Part shown: positions 49,767 to 57,117 of the stretch, one piece after another | Numbering within the stretch: the stretch's first letter is position 1 | Layout of the letters: each line of letters begins with the position of its first letter | From: UBA2144 sp964506185 | GTDB taxonomy: Bacteria; Patescibacteriota; Gracilibacteria; Peribacterales; Peribacteraceae | DNA length: 57,194 nucleotides | Reading direction: 5' to 3' | Assembly (NCBI GenBank): GCA_964506185.1 | Contig: CAZDKL010000006.1 | Coordinates: 1 to 57,194, forward strand | Program-made: the position numbers and the translations under genes | Notes under the pieces: model-generated | The model's input: the letters and a program-made list of their open reading frames with translations, nothing else | Told to the model about the DNA's origin: nothing | Database searches by the model: none

Positions 49767-50567
49767 ATGCGTTACTTGAAGCTAATAACAGGTTTGATTG
49801 CAGCACTCTATCCAACAGGTGTCGCTGCTGTTGGTTTGACACCGGGAAATGCCTGTGTTTCTGGTACGGGAATAAGTTGTAATCCGAATGTAAATACTAC
49901 ACTCGTTAATCTCGCTACTGCCGGTATTACAGCATTTGGCGCTTTCTTGTTTGCGATGTTCGTTTTCTACGGATTTAGAATGCTTGTGTCATCCAGCGAT
50001 GAAAATGTCCAAACAGAAACTAGGAAGGCAGTAGTCTTCGCAATCTTTGGAGCCGTATTGGTAGCCGGTTCCCGCATCTTTGCAAATAGCTTCACTAACT
50101 GGGGAACTATCGTTGATTCGGGCAATCTGGAAGCAAATGTACTCACTCCAGTAAAACTATTCATCGAAGGTTTGGTGGGGATAGCATTGATAGTCACAAT
50201 CACATTCCAGGGAATTAGAATGATACTTTCGGAAGATGAATCTCAATCAAGCGCGGCAAGAAAGCGATTTATAGAGGGGCTCATTGGAGCTATTGTGATA
50301 GTTCTTTTGGACACAATAGTAGATGCATTTATTCCTACAGGTGGCGGAATGACTAATTTTACAACAGAGATGGCAGGAATTGGAAAATTCATGGCAACAA
50401 TATTCGGATTCTTGGCAACGGTAACAATAATCGTTGGAGGCATAATGCTTGTTGCCTCTGTTAATGACACTCTTAAGGACCGCGGTAAACAACTGATAAT
50501 CGGGGGAATAATTGGACTGGTTGTTGTCTGGATGTCTTACGCCTTAATTCACGCATTCATAACTTAA
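49767..50567 (+). CDS. VirB2-like pilin-repeat membrane protein 1
   Basis: 266 residues with a signal peptide (1-20) and three repeats of a two-helix hairpin (about 45-110, 128-190, 205-263). Each is built as helix, G-x-R/M-x-L-x-S-x(2-3)-D/E, basic residues R-K/K-R, helix. This is the TrbC/VirB2 T4SS-pilin design common in CPR genomes, fused in triplicate. Likely inner-membrane pilin or DNA-uptake/secretion component. The next gene (1-nt step) encodes a second such protein. TATAAT lies 22 nt before the ATG. Confidence 0.75.
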   Translation: MRYLKLITGLIAALYPTGVAAVGLTPGNACVSGTGISCNPNVNTTLVNLATAGITAFGAFLFAMFVFYGFRMLVSSSDENVQTETRKAVVFAIFGAVLVAGSRIFANSFTNWGTIVDSGNLEANVLTPVKLFIEGLVGIALIVTITFQGIRMILSEDESQSSAARKRFIEGLIGAIVIVLLDTIVDAFIPTGGGMTNFTTEMAGIGKFMATIFGFLATVTIIVGGIMLVASVNDTLKDRGKQLIIGGIIGLVVVWMSYALIHAFIT

Positions 50568-51410
50568 ATGATTAAAAAAATTCCGTCAGCACTGGTACTT
50601 GCTCTACTTTTTTCCGTCATCCCAGGAATTGCAGGCGCCTATTCTCCGCCATCTCCAGGTTCAGCAGTAGGTGGTGTGTCGGGCGGCTTGGGAATTGGGG
50701 GAAGTTCTTTCGGTGATGTATTGCGCGGAGTGGCCAGTGCACTCAAGGTAAATATACTAATCAGAGCTGTTGCCGTAATTGTAATTGCAAGGGCTGCACT
50801 GCTACTAATTGTGGAACAAAGCGAAGGAGAACTTGCTAACTTCAAGAAGCAAATAGTATCAGCAATTGTTGCAATAGTTCTTATATTCATTGCGGACCCA
50901 ATTTCCAATGCTCTATTTGGTGGAGGAAGCAGCAATCTTCTTTCAAATCCAGGAGGTGCAGCAACAGGTATTAAGGCTGAGTTTTTGGGAATCATCAATA
51001 TGATCGAAGAGCCCATTGCAGTGGTCGCAGTCATAATGATTATTGTCAGCGGTATTCGAGCTATCATCAACTGGGGAAGCAGCGAAGGAATTACACAAGT
51101 TAGACGTACAATTATTTCAATACTTATCGGAATTTTCCTGATCGTTGCTAAGGGAGACTTTGTAGATGCATTCCTAAATACTCACACTCCTGATCCAATC
51201 ATCGACCGAATTAATCAATATGTAATTATTGCACTTGGTTTTGTAACAATTGTTGCTGTTGCAGTAATGATATTTGCAGGATTCTTGATGATCGTAAATG
51301 TTGGTAAAGACGAGCAATATCAGCGTGCCAAGGGCATCATCATTAGAGTCGCTATTGGACTGCTTGTAATCCTGTCATCTGTGGCATTGGGAAGCGTATT
51401 CCTTGTATAG
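50568..51410 (+). CDS. VirB2-like pilin-repeat membrane protein 2
   Basis: 280 residues: signal peptide (1-23), a Gly/Ser/Pro-rich segment (25-50), then three two-helix units (about 65-120, 143-205, 220-280) with the same G-x-x-x-I-basic-loop pattern (for example GIRAIINWGSSEGITQVRRTIISILIG). The start codon directly follows the stop of the previous gene, so the pair is cotranscribed and probably forms one complex. No ATPase or channel genes of a type IV system are nearby. Confidence 0.75.
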   Translation: MIKKIPSALVLALLFSVIPGIAGAYSPPSPGSAVGGVSGGLGIGGSSFGDVLRGVASALKVNILIRAVAVIVIARAALLLIVEQSEGELANFKKQIVSAIVAIVLIFIADPISNALFGGGSSNLLSNPGGAATGIKAEFLGIINMIEEPIAVVAVIMIIVSGIRAIINWGSSEGITQVRRTIISILIGIFLIVAKGDFVDAFLNTHTPDPIIDRINQYVIIALGFVTIVAVAVMIFAGFLMIVNVGKDEQYQRAKGIIIRVAIGLLVILSSVALGSVFLV

Positions 51411-51535
51411 AAGAAGCAGAGGTTTCAGAGGAATCAGAAGATTCAGAGGATTTATTAACAATTAGTATATTGATCATTTTCGACCTGATTTCCTCTGATT
51501 CTTCTGATTCTCCTAACTCTTCTGATTCTTCTTAA
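51411..51535. repeat. Word-repeat pair (word GATTCTTCT) after the pilin genes
   Basis: Left arm 51411-51451 (CAGAGGAATCAGAAGATTCAG words) starts at the pilin stop. Right arm 51489-51534 (CCTCTGATTCTTCTGATTC words) is its inverse, with about 38 nt of AT-rich DNA between and no gene. Confidence 0.8.
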
Positions 51536-51540
51536 AATGG

Positions 51541-51568
51541 TTGATTTGAAGCCAAAAATCCATAGAAT
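51541..51568 (+). promoter_or_regulatory. Promoter TTGATT-N16-TAGAAT
   Basis: -35 at 51541-51546 and -10 at 51563-51568, 9 nt before the ATG at 51578. No SD. Confidence 0.65.
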
Positions 51569-51577
51569 GGCGCTATT

Positions 51578-52972
51578 ATGGTTGTTTCTACTACCGCCAT
51601 TGACGACAGAATTTTCCGCGCATATGACATTCGCGGTACTGTGCCAGATCAGCTAAATCCTGATCTTTGTTATCTTATAGGCCGTGCCTTCGGATCGATA
51701 ATGCGTGAAAAATACGAGAAGGACCATCCAACTATTGTAGTCGGACGAGATATGCGTCCTCATGGAATTGAATTGGAAAAGGCAATAACCAAAGGCCTCA
51801 CAGAATCTGGATGCCATGTATATGCAATTGGAGAAACCCCAAGTCCCATCAGTTACTTTACAATTTGCACCCATGATTTTGACGGAAGCATTCAGGTAAC
51901 AGGGAGTCATAATGAAGCTGAATACAACGGACTTAAACTGCAAGTTCGCGATGCTGTTGCATTTGCGGGGGATGATATTCAGGATTTATTGAAACGCGTT
52001 CACAGCCAATCTTTCTTGGAAGGCGAGGGCAAGCGCGAGCAGATCGACTCGATTACTCCATATATTAAGTTCATGAATGATGCTTTTGCCGGAGTTGGAG
52101 AAGGATTAAGAATTGCAATTGATTACGGTAACGGAGTTGCAGGTCCTGTTTACGGCGAAGTATTTAAAGCAATTGGCTGCGAAGTTATTGAACTAAATAA
52201 GAAACCTGATGGAACATTCCCCAATCACATTGCAGATCCTGCCAAGATAGAAACCTTAAAGGATCTAACCGAAGTTGTACTCAAAGAAGAAATGCATCTT
52301 GGAATCGGCTTTGACGGGGATGGAGACCGTGTAGGAGTAATCGATGAGAAGGGAGTGTTTAGAACTTGCGATGAACTTTTACTTCTTATGGCTGAAGATT
52401 TCCTGAAGAGAAATCCGGGAGCTCCCGTCATCTTCACAGTAAGCTGTTCAGGACTGTTGGATTCGGAAGTTAAGAAATGGGGAGGTGTTCCAATAATGAC
52501 AAAAGTAGGCCACTCGATTGTTGAAAATGCAATGCATGAACATCAATCAAAACTTGCAGGAGAACAATCGGGGCACTTCTTCCTTGGTGAAAATTATTTT
52601 GGTTACGATGATGCGTTCTTTGCAATACTGAAAATGCTTCAAATTTTGTCTGAATCGGGCAAAACGTTTTCTGAACTCTTCGAAGATTATCCAAAAGTTT
52701 ATCAGGTTCCCGAGATCCGTCCGGCATGTCCCGATGAAGATAAGTATCGCATAGTCAATGAGTCGATAGAGCACTTCAAAAAGGATTATCCCGTGAACAC
52801 AATGGATGGAGCCCGCATAGATTTCGGAGACAATGCCTGGGCCGGAATTAGGTGGAGCAACACCGCTCCCAGGATATCGATTTGCATTGAAGCAAGAAGT
52901 GAAGAGAAGATGAATGAGGTGAAAGATGTTGTTCTGGATTATTTAAAAGGATTCAGTGAAATCCGGTTTTAA
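51578..52972 (+). CDS. Phosphomannomutase/phosphoglucomutase
   Basis: 464-residue alpha-D-phosphohexomutase converting hexose 6-phosphate to 1-phosphate for nucleotide sugars. Active-site serine loop is VTGSHNEAEYNG (the usual form is TASHNP), metal loop GFDGDGDRVG, sugar loop GEQSGHFF, phosphate loop RWSNTAPRI. Family length. The TGSHNE and SNTAP variants are seen in ManB/AlgC-like subgroups, so substrate cannot be fixed. Supplies precursors for surface glycans or S-layer glycosylation. Confidence 0.92.
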   Translation: MVVSTTAIDDRIFRAYDIRGTVPDQLNPDLCYLIGRAFGSIMREKYEKDHPTIVVGRDMRPHGIELEKAITKGLTESGCHVYAIGETPSPISYFTICTHDFDGSIQVTGSHNEAEYNGLKLQVRDAVAFAGDDIQDLLKRVHSQSFLEGEGKREQIDSITPYIKFMNDAFAGVGEGLRIAIDYGNGVAGPVYGEVFKAIGCEVIELNKKPDGTFPNHIADPAKIETLKDLTEVVLKEEMHLGIGFDGDGDRVGVIDEKGVFRTCDELLLLMAEDFLKRNPGAPVIFTVSCSGLLDSEVKKWGGVPIMTKVGHSIVENAMHEHQSKLAGEQSGHFFLGENYFGYDDAFFAILKMLQILSESGKTFSELFEDYPKVYQVPEIRPACPDEDKYRIVNESIEHFKKDYPVNTMDGARIDFGDNAWAGIRWSNTAPRISICIEARSEEKMNEVKDVVLDYLKGFSEIRF

Positions 52973-52998
52973 CCCCAAATTTCCTTCTAAAGACCCTA

Positions 52999-53025
52999 TT
53001 GTCAATTCTTCACTTCCTATATAAT
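52999..53025 (+). promoter_or_regulatory. Promoter TTGTCA-N15-TATAAT, leaderless type
   Basis: -35 at 52999-53004 and -10 at 53020-53025, 7 nt before the ATG of the 55-residue gene at 53033. The 15-nt spacer is short. Confidence 0.55.
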
Positions 53026-53032
53026 ACTAAAG

Positions 53033-53200
53033 ATGTGGCCGTTTAGAAAAAAGCAGGCCCCCAGTAAAGCAAAACAAGCCATGGAGCGACTTGTCGCAGG
53101 CTTTGTTATAGGCGGAGCTATAGGATCCATATTGGGGAAAAAGCTCATTGATGAAAACGGAGATGAAATTGATGAAGGAGATGAAGACGGAGTTGAATAG
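53033..53200 (+). CDS. Small membrane microprotein
   Basis: 55 residues: basic start MWPFRKKQAPSKAKQAMER, one Gly-rich membrane helix (LVAGFVIGGAIGSILG, about 20-35) and an acidic tail. A YtxH-like single-pass design, but too short to assign. The reading frame is backed by a strong promoter 7 nt upstream and a stop only 1 nt from the convergent asparaginase stop. Confidence 0.65.
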   Translation: MWPFRKKQAPSKAKQAMERLVAGFVIGGAIGSILGKKLIDENGDEIDEGDEDGVE

Positions 53201-53201
53201 A

Positions 53202-54206
53202 CTATTTCCTTATTTCATCAAACTCACCAACTAAACTTTTCTCCATTAACTCTCTTAGACGTCCCATATTTTTCGCCTGAGTAATTGCCCACATTAGTTT
53301 TGCGGCAGCACATTCAAATGTCATATTGCTACCGCTCATAATGCCAAGTCGTTCAAGAGTTAACTGCCTGCGATATCTCTGAAGATCAACCTGCCCGCGC
53401 ACAGCTTGCGAAGTTGTAATTACAGGAATATTTGCCTTCGTAACTTCTCTGAGCCAGTCAAACAAGATCTCTGGAAGCATTCCCGGACCATAAGTCCTAA
53501 GTACTATTCCCTTAGGCTCTGACTTAAGCATTGAATCCAAATAGTTAGAATCAAAAATTCCTGGAAATATAGTAACAATCCTAATTCTTGGATCAAAAGT
53601 CGGACTGCACTTAAGAGTTCTTTTTCGTCTTACCAATCTTTCGGGATGCAAATGTATTCCCAGATTAAACTCAGCTAATGCCGGCATAGTAAGAGTGTCG
53701 AAAGTTCTGAATAATGATTGATCAACTTTCTTTACTCTGTTGCCTCTTAGAATTCTTGGTCCGAATACTACACATACTTCTGCAATGTCTTGCTGGGCAG
53801 CCCGAATTGCGTAAATCAAATTCATCCGACCGTCCCCTGCAATGTCATTTATCGGATGCAACGCACCCGTCATGACAACCGGCTTGCTTAAGCCCTGCAA
53901 TGCAAAGCTGAGAGCTGCAGCAGTGTAGCTCAGGGTATTTGATCCGTGTACCACCACAAAACCTTCATACTCATCGTAGATCTCATTGATCTTCTCCGCG
54001 ATTTCCACCCAGTTTGCGGGGGACACATCAGATGAACCTACATTCGTTAAAGAAAAGAATGTTAAAGATACCTCGCGTTGTAATTCCGGCAGAAAGCGGT
54101 GGATTTCAGTGAGCGATTCGATTGGTTCAATTCTGTTCGTCTTCTGGTTAACCTTCATACCAATCGAACCTCCTACGTAAAGTAAAGCTATCTTTGGGCG
54201 TGGCAT
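53202..54206 (-). CDS. Type I L-asparaginase-like protein with altered active site
   Basis: 334 residues from the ATG at 54206 (MPRPKIALLYVGGSIGM). The fold signature is clear, but the usual GGTIGM reads GGSIGM, and the usual HGTDT reads HGSNT, so two catalytic Thr are Ser and the catalytic Asp is Asn. The Lys after RGNR is kept (RGNRVKK). Asparaginases hydrolyse Asn to Asp; this protein may have changed substrate, be weak, or act as an amidotransferase-like or binding protein. No gatE-like partner nearby. It is separated from gmk upstream by a short word-repeat spacer. Confidence 0.85.
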   Translation of the reverse strand: MPRPKIALLYVGGSIGMKVNQKTNRIEPIESLTEIHRFLPELQREVSLTFFSLTNVGSSDVSPANWVEIAEKINEIYDEYEGFVVVHGSNTLSYTAAALSFALQGLSKPVVMTGALHPINDIAGDGRMNLIYAIRAAQQDIAEVCVVFGPRILRGNRVKKVDQSLFRTFDTLTMPALAEFNLGIHLHPERLVRRKRTLKCSPTFDPRIRIVTIFPGIFDSNYLDSMLKSEPKGIVLRTYGPGMLPEILFDWLREVTKANIPVITTSQAVRGQVDLQRYRRQLTLERLGIMSGSNMTFECAAAKLMWAITQAKNMGRLRELMEKSLVGEFDEIRK

Positions 54207-54242
54207 TATAATAATGCTATAGAAAAAAAAGCTTAGTGCAAG

Positions 54243-54272
54243 TAGCAAGTCAGCTAATTGTCAACTGCTAGT
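54243..54272. repeat. Word repeat (AGTTGAC/AGCTGAC) at the gmk 3' end
   Basis: Words CAAGTCAGC, TAATTGTCAAC and TGCTAG run across the gmk stop codon (54268-54270) and on toward the asparaginase start. The vocabulary resembles that of S23 copy A. Confidence 0.6.
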
Positions 54273-54858
54273 TTAGCCCAAGCTTTTGCTCTATTTCCGC
54301 TACAGCCTCATCTAATTTGTCCTGAGCGTTAATAACCTGATGGTCGCATAATTCAGCATATGTCATCTCCTTTTCCATGCTGGCAATCCTCCTTTTTAGC
54401 TCTTCATCTGATATTGGAGCCCTCTCTGTAATCCTCTCAATCAGAACCTCCTTGCTCTCCGGCAATATGAATAATGACTCAAGTTTGTACGGCGCTTCTG
54501 AGCCTCTGAAAAGCTGATGATTTGTGATCGAATCGAATCCCTGCACATCCACCTCTCTGACTACAACTTTGCCATTCTCAATGTGAGGAATAATCTCATC
54601 AGCCAATGTCCCATATCTTGCCCCGCCATGCACAACCGCCCACTCTAAAATATCTCCGTCCTCGATAAGCTGATCAAATTCACCTTCATCTACAAACCTA
54701 TAAAGCTCGTCCCCTTCTCCTTCTCTTCTCTCGCGCGTTGTAGCACTCCTTGGAAAATGCAGATCTGGGTGGTTCTCCTTAAGAGCCTTGAGGATTACGC
54801 TCTTTCCCACTCCGCTCGGGCCAATGATGAGGACTAGCTTACCGTGAGAATCATCCAT
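54268..54858 (-). CDS. gmk: Guanylate kinase
   Basis: Phosphorylates GMP to GDP. P-loop GPSGVGKS at about 11-18; GMP-binding RSATTRERREGE; VVREVDVQGFDSI where most have LEIDVQGA; lid region ERITERAPISDEELKRRI. 196 residues from the ATG at 54858 (MDDSHGKLVLIIGPSG); a longer frame to 55017 is hydrophobic noise through the divergent promoter. Family length. Confidence 0.9.
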   Translation of the reverse strand: MDDSHGKLVLIIGPSGVGKSVILKALKENHPDLHFPRSATTRERREGEGDELYRFVDEGEFDQLIEDGDILEWAVVHGGARYGTLADEIIPHIENGKVVVREVDVQGFDSITNHQLFRGSEAPYKLESLFILPESKEVLIERITERAPISDEELKRRIASMEKEMTYAELCDHQVINAQDKLDEAVAEIEQKLGLN

Positions 54859-54894
54859 AAATGTGATATAATAGTTATAGATTAACATAAACAA

Positions 54895-55116
54895 ATGGAC
54901 GCTGATACAGACAATCAACAAGATGATCCGTTGGCGGAATTGGACGATGCAATACCTGAATCTTCTGCAGAGCCAGATGAGATTAATGCAGATAACGTTG
55001 ATGCAATGATTGAACAAGGGCTATCGCAAACACGAAGCACAATTGAAAAAAGGGAATCTACTGAAACATACGGATTAACATTTGATGATTTATTGATGCT
55101 TAAAATGGACAAGTAG
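54895..55116 (+). CDS. Small acidic hypothetical protein
   Basis: 73 residues, very acidic N-terminal half (Asp/Glu/Ala), helical C-terminal half ending YGLTFDDLLMLKMDK. No family recognised. Divergent from gmk. The next gene starts 29 nt after its stop in a different frame. A TAACAT box lies 6 nt before the ATG, with a stronger TATAAT 22 nt before it. Confidence 0.5.
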   Translation: MDADTDNQQDDPLAELDDAIPESSAEPDEINADNVDAMIEQGLSQTRSTIEKRESTETYGLTFDDLLMLKMDK

Positions 55117-55145
55117 GACTAAGGCATGTTTCAAGCGAAGCATGC

Positions 55146-55727
55146 ATGGAAAGAGAAGCAGCAGAAGGAGTTAGTGACGGAGATGCAATTCTATTAAGCA
55201 ATTTAAGAAGCCAGATACCGGATGAGCTAATGCCACCACAGATATTGGAAATCGAGAATAAAATGGGTGTCAAAATTGCTGTACACAATTACAAAAGCAA
55301 TGTCTCTGCAGATGCAAGAAAAGCTACAGAGATTCAATTTGCAAAAAATCTTCATCGATTTGTTAGAGGAAGTTTAAATTTTATTGAAGTTGAACCTGTG
55401 CAAACCGGCGCCCAAATGATTGATCAGCTTTTGCCTAGTCATGCATTTGTAATATTAAAAACAGGCAATGTCACAATTTACGACGCCGATGCCTATGACG
55501 GCTTTGGTAAAATGGGTAGACGTGATATTCCAAAAGAAAATATATACGCTACAGTTAGTCCAAAAGAAATTGAGGTAGCATGGGCAGATATAAGAAGTGA
55601 ATATGAATCGAAACAAACCGATCCTGCATTCGATAAAGCAATTGAAGATGCGGTATGCAGACTGATAGCTCAAAAATTAAAAGAGATTGATGCGCCGGAG
55701 CCGGAGGAACCAACTCTTCTGGTTTAA
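55146..55727 (+). CDS. Hypothetical soluble protein
   Basis: 193 residues. Helical, charged start; a middle region of alternating strands (about 70-125) with HAFVILKTGNVTIYDADAYDGFGK; helical acidic C-terminus. No signal peptide or membrane segment and no family recognised. Probably cotranscribed with the 73-residue gene. Confidence 0.55.
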   Translation: MEREAAEGVSDGDAILLSNLRSQIPDELMPPQILEIENKMGVKIAVHNYKSNVSADARKATEIQFAKNLHRFVRGSLNFIEVEPVQTGAQMIDQLLPSHAFVILKTGNVTIYDADAYDGFGKMGRRDIPKENIYATVSPKEIEVAWADIRSEYESKQTDPAFDKAIEDAVCRLIAQKLKEIDAPEPEEPTLLV

Positions 55728-55765
55728 TCGACTAATAGACGTCAAATTAAACGATTCTGGGCATA

Positions 55766-55794
55766 TTGCCCAAATTCCCTATTTGTGATAGAAT
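55766..55794 (+). promoter_or_regulatory. Promoter TTGCCC-N17-TAGAAT
   Basis: -35 at 55766-55771 and -10 at 55789-55794. No gene follows; the transcript would begin near 55801 and run into the structured RNA below. Confidence 0.7.
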
Positions 55795-55800
55795 AATCTG

Positions 55801-56131
55801 TTCGGTCCTTAATATGATCGTTGGTAAAGAGAGGCGAGAAGTGACGCCTTGTATAGCATGGTTTGCCAGGCTTCTCGCTCAGCATCCTCATGCGGCTTGG
55901 TTCTTTTCCCGGGACAAGTGCCTGGGCATAGGGGTGTCTCATTCTTATGTTTTTAGTCACTTCTCTCCCCTCTTTGCCTCATACAAACAAACAACATCCG
56001 TTCTATTGGATTAATTATAGACTCGATACCCGAAGCTTCGGGTTATAACAAACATCAAAAAAAGAGCGTAATCTCAAGAAACTAGTTTGCGAAGAGGTAA
56101 GGGCATCCGCCCTATGGACGGATGCCCGTTT
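55801..56131 (+). ncRNA. Candidate structured RNA, 6S-like closing stem
   Basis: Arms 55823-55845 and 55956-55978 pair over 23 positions with two mismatches and one wobble, enclosing a 110-nt region. Inside, a second stem (TGCCAGGC near 55864 with GCCTGGGCA near 55919) and a CTTG/CAAG apical stem give a rod: closing stem, large internal bubble, terminal arm. That is the plan of 6S RNA. Next come ACCCGAAGCTTCGGGT (56028-56043) and a strong terminator at 56101. It lacks tmRNA, RNase P and SRP consensus words. The family is inferred from shape only; a shorter product ending near 55990 is possible. Confidence 0.45.
56028..56043. repeat. Palindrome ACCCGAAGCTTCGGGT
   Basis: A perfect 16-nt palindrome within the 55.7-56.3 kb gap, akin to the hisA-hisI palindrome at 11688-11704. 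Confidence 0.7.
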
Positions 56132-56133
56132 TA
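56101..56133 (+). terminator. Intrinsic terminator
   Basis: GGGCATCCG (56101-56109) and CGGATGCCC (56119-56127) form a 9-bp stem with a 9-nt loop followed by GTTTTAATT. It ends the candidate RNA transcript. Confidence 0.88.
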
Positions 56134-56137
56134 ATTA

Positions 56138-56329
56138 TGACCTCACCCCCAAACCCCCTCTCCTCCACACTCCACTTGCCCACCAGGAGAGGGGGCTTTT
56201 TTATAATCCCAAAACCCCCTCTCCTGGCAGGCCATCGTAAAAACACCGATCAACAAAAATCTAAATACTCCTAAAACATTAGGGGGATTGGAGGAGAGGG
56301 GGTGCCCCGGAGGGGCGGGGGTGAGGTCA
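56138..56329. mobile_element. MITE-like nested palindromic element
   Basis: Bounded by TGACCTCACCCCC (56138-56150) and its exact inverse (56317-56329). Inside are CCCCCTCTCCTCC (56154-56166) with its inverse (56290-56302), and CCAGGAGAGGGGG (56183-56195) with its inverse (56215-56227). 192 bp, no ORF. The DUF389 stop codon (56327-56329) is supplied by the element's edge, so it seems inserted at the end of that gene. Confidence 0.75.
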
Positions 56330-57013
56330 CCCCGCAATTTTCTTCATCGCCTTTTCCTCATCTTTCCCTGCATCCAAGAATCCAAGCACCCAGAAAACAA
56401 TAAATGCTGCCATGCACATTCCAACAAAGTTGGATATAAGAAGGATTGATGAATTCTCAACCAACGCATACTTACCAAGAGAAAGACCAATACCAACTGC
56501 GCAAATTGGAGGCAGCAAAGAAACCGTAACAGCAACTCCTGCAATTGCCTGAGCCAAGTTCTTTTTTACAAACGCAAATGCACCTGCGATTCCGCTGCAG
56601 AATGCAAGAAATACATAAATGCCCGGAGTTATCTGTGTCTGCATCAAGCTGGTAGGCTCGCTGTAAGCTCTGGAAAGAACAGTGGTAAGTATTGCTGAAG
56701 TCACTACAACCAGAACGATTGAAATTAAAAGTATTTTAAGTGATCTAAGCATTCCATGGCCATTGCCTGATACTAGTGATAGCGACAGTGACAGAATTGG
56801 AACAATCAATGGCGCAAGGATCATTCCTCCAATCACAACCGCTACGTTATCGATCAAGAGTCCCGGTGTGACAATCAGAGTTGCCAGAAACAACATCAGA
56901 TAATAGCCGCTGTGCAGGGTCCCCTGATTGATCAGGCTCTCAACAGCTTCCTTCTGTTCTTTATCTGTTGCTTCTAGAAGTGATGGTTCTTTTTTCTTAA
57001 ATGGCCATTTCAT
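56327..57013 (-). CDS. DUF389 family membrane protein
   Basis: 228 residues: basic start MKWPFKKKEP, then about six membrane helices. The DUF389 core shows as GGMILAPLIVPILSLSLSL and AIAGVAVTVSLLPPICAVGIGLSLG. Function of the family is unknown; transport is suspected. The C-terminus (KKIAG) and stop merge into the MITE-like element, so a few native residues may have been replaced. Confidence 0.85.
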   Translation of the reverse strand: MKWPFKKKEPSLLEATDKEQKEAVESLINQGTLHSGYYLMLFLATLIVTPGLLIDNVAVVIGGMILAPLIVPILSLSLSLVSGNGHGMLRSLKILLISIVLVVVTSAILTTVLSRAYSEPTSLMQTQITPGIYVFLAFCSGIAGAFAFVKKNLAQAIAGVAVTVSLLPPICAVGIGLSLGKYALVENSSILLISNFVGMCMAAFIVFWVLGFLDAGKDEEKAMKKIAG

Positions 57014-57083
57014 AAGATTGAATGTTAAAAAGGATATGGCTATTTTGCACTAAAGCATGCGGAAAATCCACATTGCACAGACA

Positions 57084-57111
57084 TTGACATATCCCATAAT
57101 ATCATTATAAT
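57084..57111 (+). promoter_or_regulatory. Promoter TTGACA-N16-TATAAT, leaderless type
   Basis: The best promoter match in the window: -35 at 57084-57089 and -10 at 57106-57111, with only 6 nt to the ATG at 57118. Confidence 0.8.
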
Positions 57112-57117
57112 TTGTTC

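Noticed and set aside
54859..55017. Longer gmk frame with a hydrophobic N-terminus
   Set aside because: It runs through the divergent promoter and into the 54895 gene; the P-loop start MDDSHGKLVLIIGPSG is the usual family start.
54895..55727. The 73- and 193-residue genes as one frameshifted gene
   Set aside because: The gap holds a stop, 29 noncoding nt and a fresh ATG; both frames have plausible starts and ends, and no shared family argues for fusion.
55766..56014. 82-codon plus-strand open frame in the 55.8-kb gap
   Set aside because: It starts on the -35 box and overlaps the paired arms of the candidate RNA; composition looks noncoding.
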